The notes under the pieces are model-generated. The model was not told the origin of the DNA and searched no databases. It saw only the letters and a program-made list of their open reading frames with translations. The position numbers were made by a program, and so were the translations under genes. From Bradyrhizobium sp. 141 (GTDB lineage: Bacteria; Pseudomonadota; Alphaproteobacteria; Rhizobiales; Xanthobacteraceae), in contig NZ_JADPKR010000020.1 of NCBI RefSeq assembly GCF_023074055.1, forward strand, positions 1 through 64,000: a DNA stretch of 64,000 nt, written 5' to 3'. This document shows, piece after piece, positions 63,427 to 64,000 of this stretch (position 1 is the first letter of the stretch; each line of letters opens with the position of its first letter).

Positions 63427-63602
63427 CTGCTGTGTCAACGCATGCAAGACGGAGCCACGGTTCTACTTTGCATGGAGTTGTTTTTCATATTTGCGGAGGA
63501 CGCTCCAAGCGGCGTCGGGCAAAACAAGCGGACACCCGTCAATCCCTTCCACAAAAAAATATTCTACTTTCCAGAATTTCGGATTTGTGGCATATGACGC
63601 TT

Positions 63603-63998
63603 ATCCCGGCCCCGCCAGAGGGGCGCTTCGCGATCGTCACGAGATGCGGGTCGGGGTGCGGTGGACGCGGCAGCGCCGGCGCGAAGGCGATGACAGGGCG
63701 GGCAACCGTGAGTCATGCGCATCGCGGGACGAACGGCGCGGTCACAACGGCGAGGTCAGGCTTCAGGGGGCGAGCACACGCGAGCGTCCGATGCTCCCGG
63801 CCCGGCCGTCCGCGGACGGAGAAGTCGTGTGGTCCTGACGCCCGCAGGCTGGCGTCAAGTCTTGCGGTGATGCGGCGGCCCGACCGGGTGCGCACATCGA
63901 TCAGCCGCGAAGACGACGGGGGCAATAGTGCAACGCTCCCCGAGGAGAGCACGAAGGACGCCGTTAAAACCATCCGCGCAGGGAAGGCCGGGCGATCG
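63603..63998. repeat. Large dispersed repeat, family J copy 2 (runs to the window edge)
   Basis: Same element and orientation as 2612-3009. It also shares a similar lead-in, with AAATATTCT-type sequence some 40-60 bases before it in both copies. Near the right end, GCGCAGGGAAGGCCGGG is conserved. It probably continues past the window. With the vapB operator it accounts for the gene-free end of the window. Confidence 0.8.
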
Positions 63999-64000
63999 GC

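Noticed and set aside
1..64000. CRISPR arrays, insertion sequences, prophage genes, rRNA and tRNA genes
   Set aside because: None was seen: no regularly spaced direct repeats, no transposase or integrase motif, no rRNA-like sequence and no full tRNA cloverleaf. A covariance-model scan would be needed to exclude small RNAs.

Overview
The window looks like chromosomal DNA of a Bradyrhizobium-type alphaproteobacterium (family Nitrobacteraceae). It is GC-rich, carries a complete early hopanoid operon (hpnC-hpnD-hpnE-shc-hpnG) with nearby hpnP and hpnN homologues, and its intergenic spaces are filled with the short palindromic repeats familiar from these genomes. I see no rRNA, tRNA, CRISPR array, transposase or phage gene. 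Species cannot be named from the sequence alone.

Layout. 0.1-3.4 kb: a YccF membrane protein, a VOC protein, an MDR-type quinone oxidoreductase, then a gene-free stretch of about 1.3 kb made largely of repeats. 3.4-6.2 kb: phosphoenolpyruvate carboxylase. 6.3-12.3 kb: a Tat-exported SMP-30-like protein, an SDR/thiolase-like/DUF35 lipid-type trio, and a divergent amidase-DUF2848 pair. 12.6-14.0 kb: two tandem 2OG-Fe(II) oxygenases, the second being AlkB. 14.2-24.1 kb: a homoprotocatechuate (4-hydroxyphenylacetate) meta-cleavage cluster. hpaH-F-E-D-G plus a TPP enzyme run on the minus strand, with divergent hpaR, an HpaI-type aldolase and a UxaA-type dehydratase on the plus strand. 24.3-26.1 kb: an overlapping PAS protein and methyl-accepting protein that resemble a split aerotaxis receptor. 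26.4-33.1 kb: a transglutaminase / ATP-grasp+alpha-E / transglutaminase operon. 33.3-41.7 kb: HD protein, alpha/beta hydrolase, folE, Rieske-type FAD reductase, HdeD protein, orphan ABC binding protein, acyl-CoA dehydrogenase and RlpA-like protein. 42.0-43.8 kb: a second chemoreceptor.

43.9-59.2 kb is the hopanoid region. The radical-SAM hopanoid C-2 methylase gene hpnP lies between the two subunit genes of cobalamin-dependent ethanolamine ammonia-lyase (eutB, eutC). An RND transporter (probable hpnN), an MFS protein and two small exported proteins follow, then hpnC-D-E-shc-hpnG, which is translationally coupled at most junctions and ends at a strong terminator. hpnH is not in the window.

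59.3-62.4 kb is an AT-richer five-gene minus-strand operon: NUDIX, a membrane protein of unknown family, a NeuD-like hexapeptide protein, a histidine-phosphatase-like protein and a second NUDIX. By eye, several of these enzymes have lost canonical catalytic residues. This is the best candidate here for an undescribed system. 62.7-63.4 kb is a vapBC toxin-antitoxin pair with a perfect 24-bp palindromic operator. The window ends in a second copy of the roughly 400-bp repeat seen near 2.6-3.0 kb.

Most calls rest on motifs, length and context read by eye. No database search was run.
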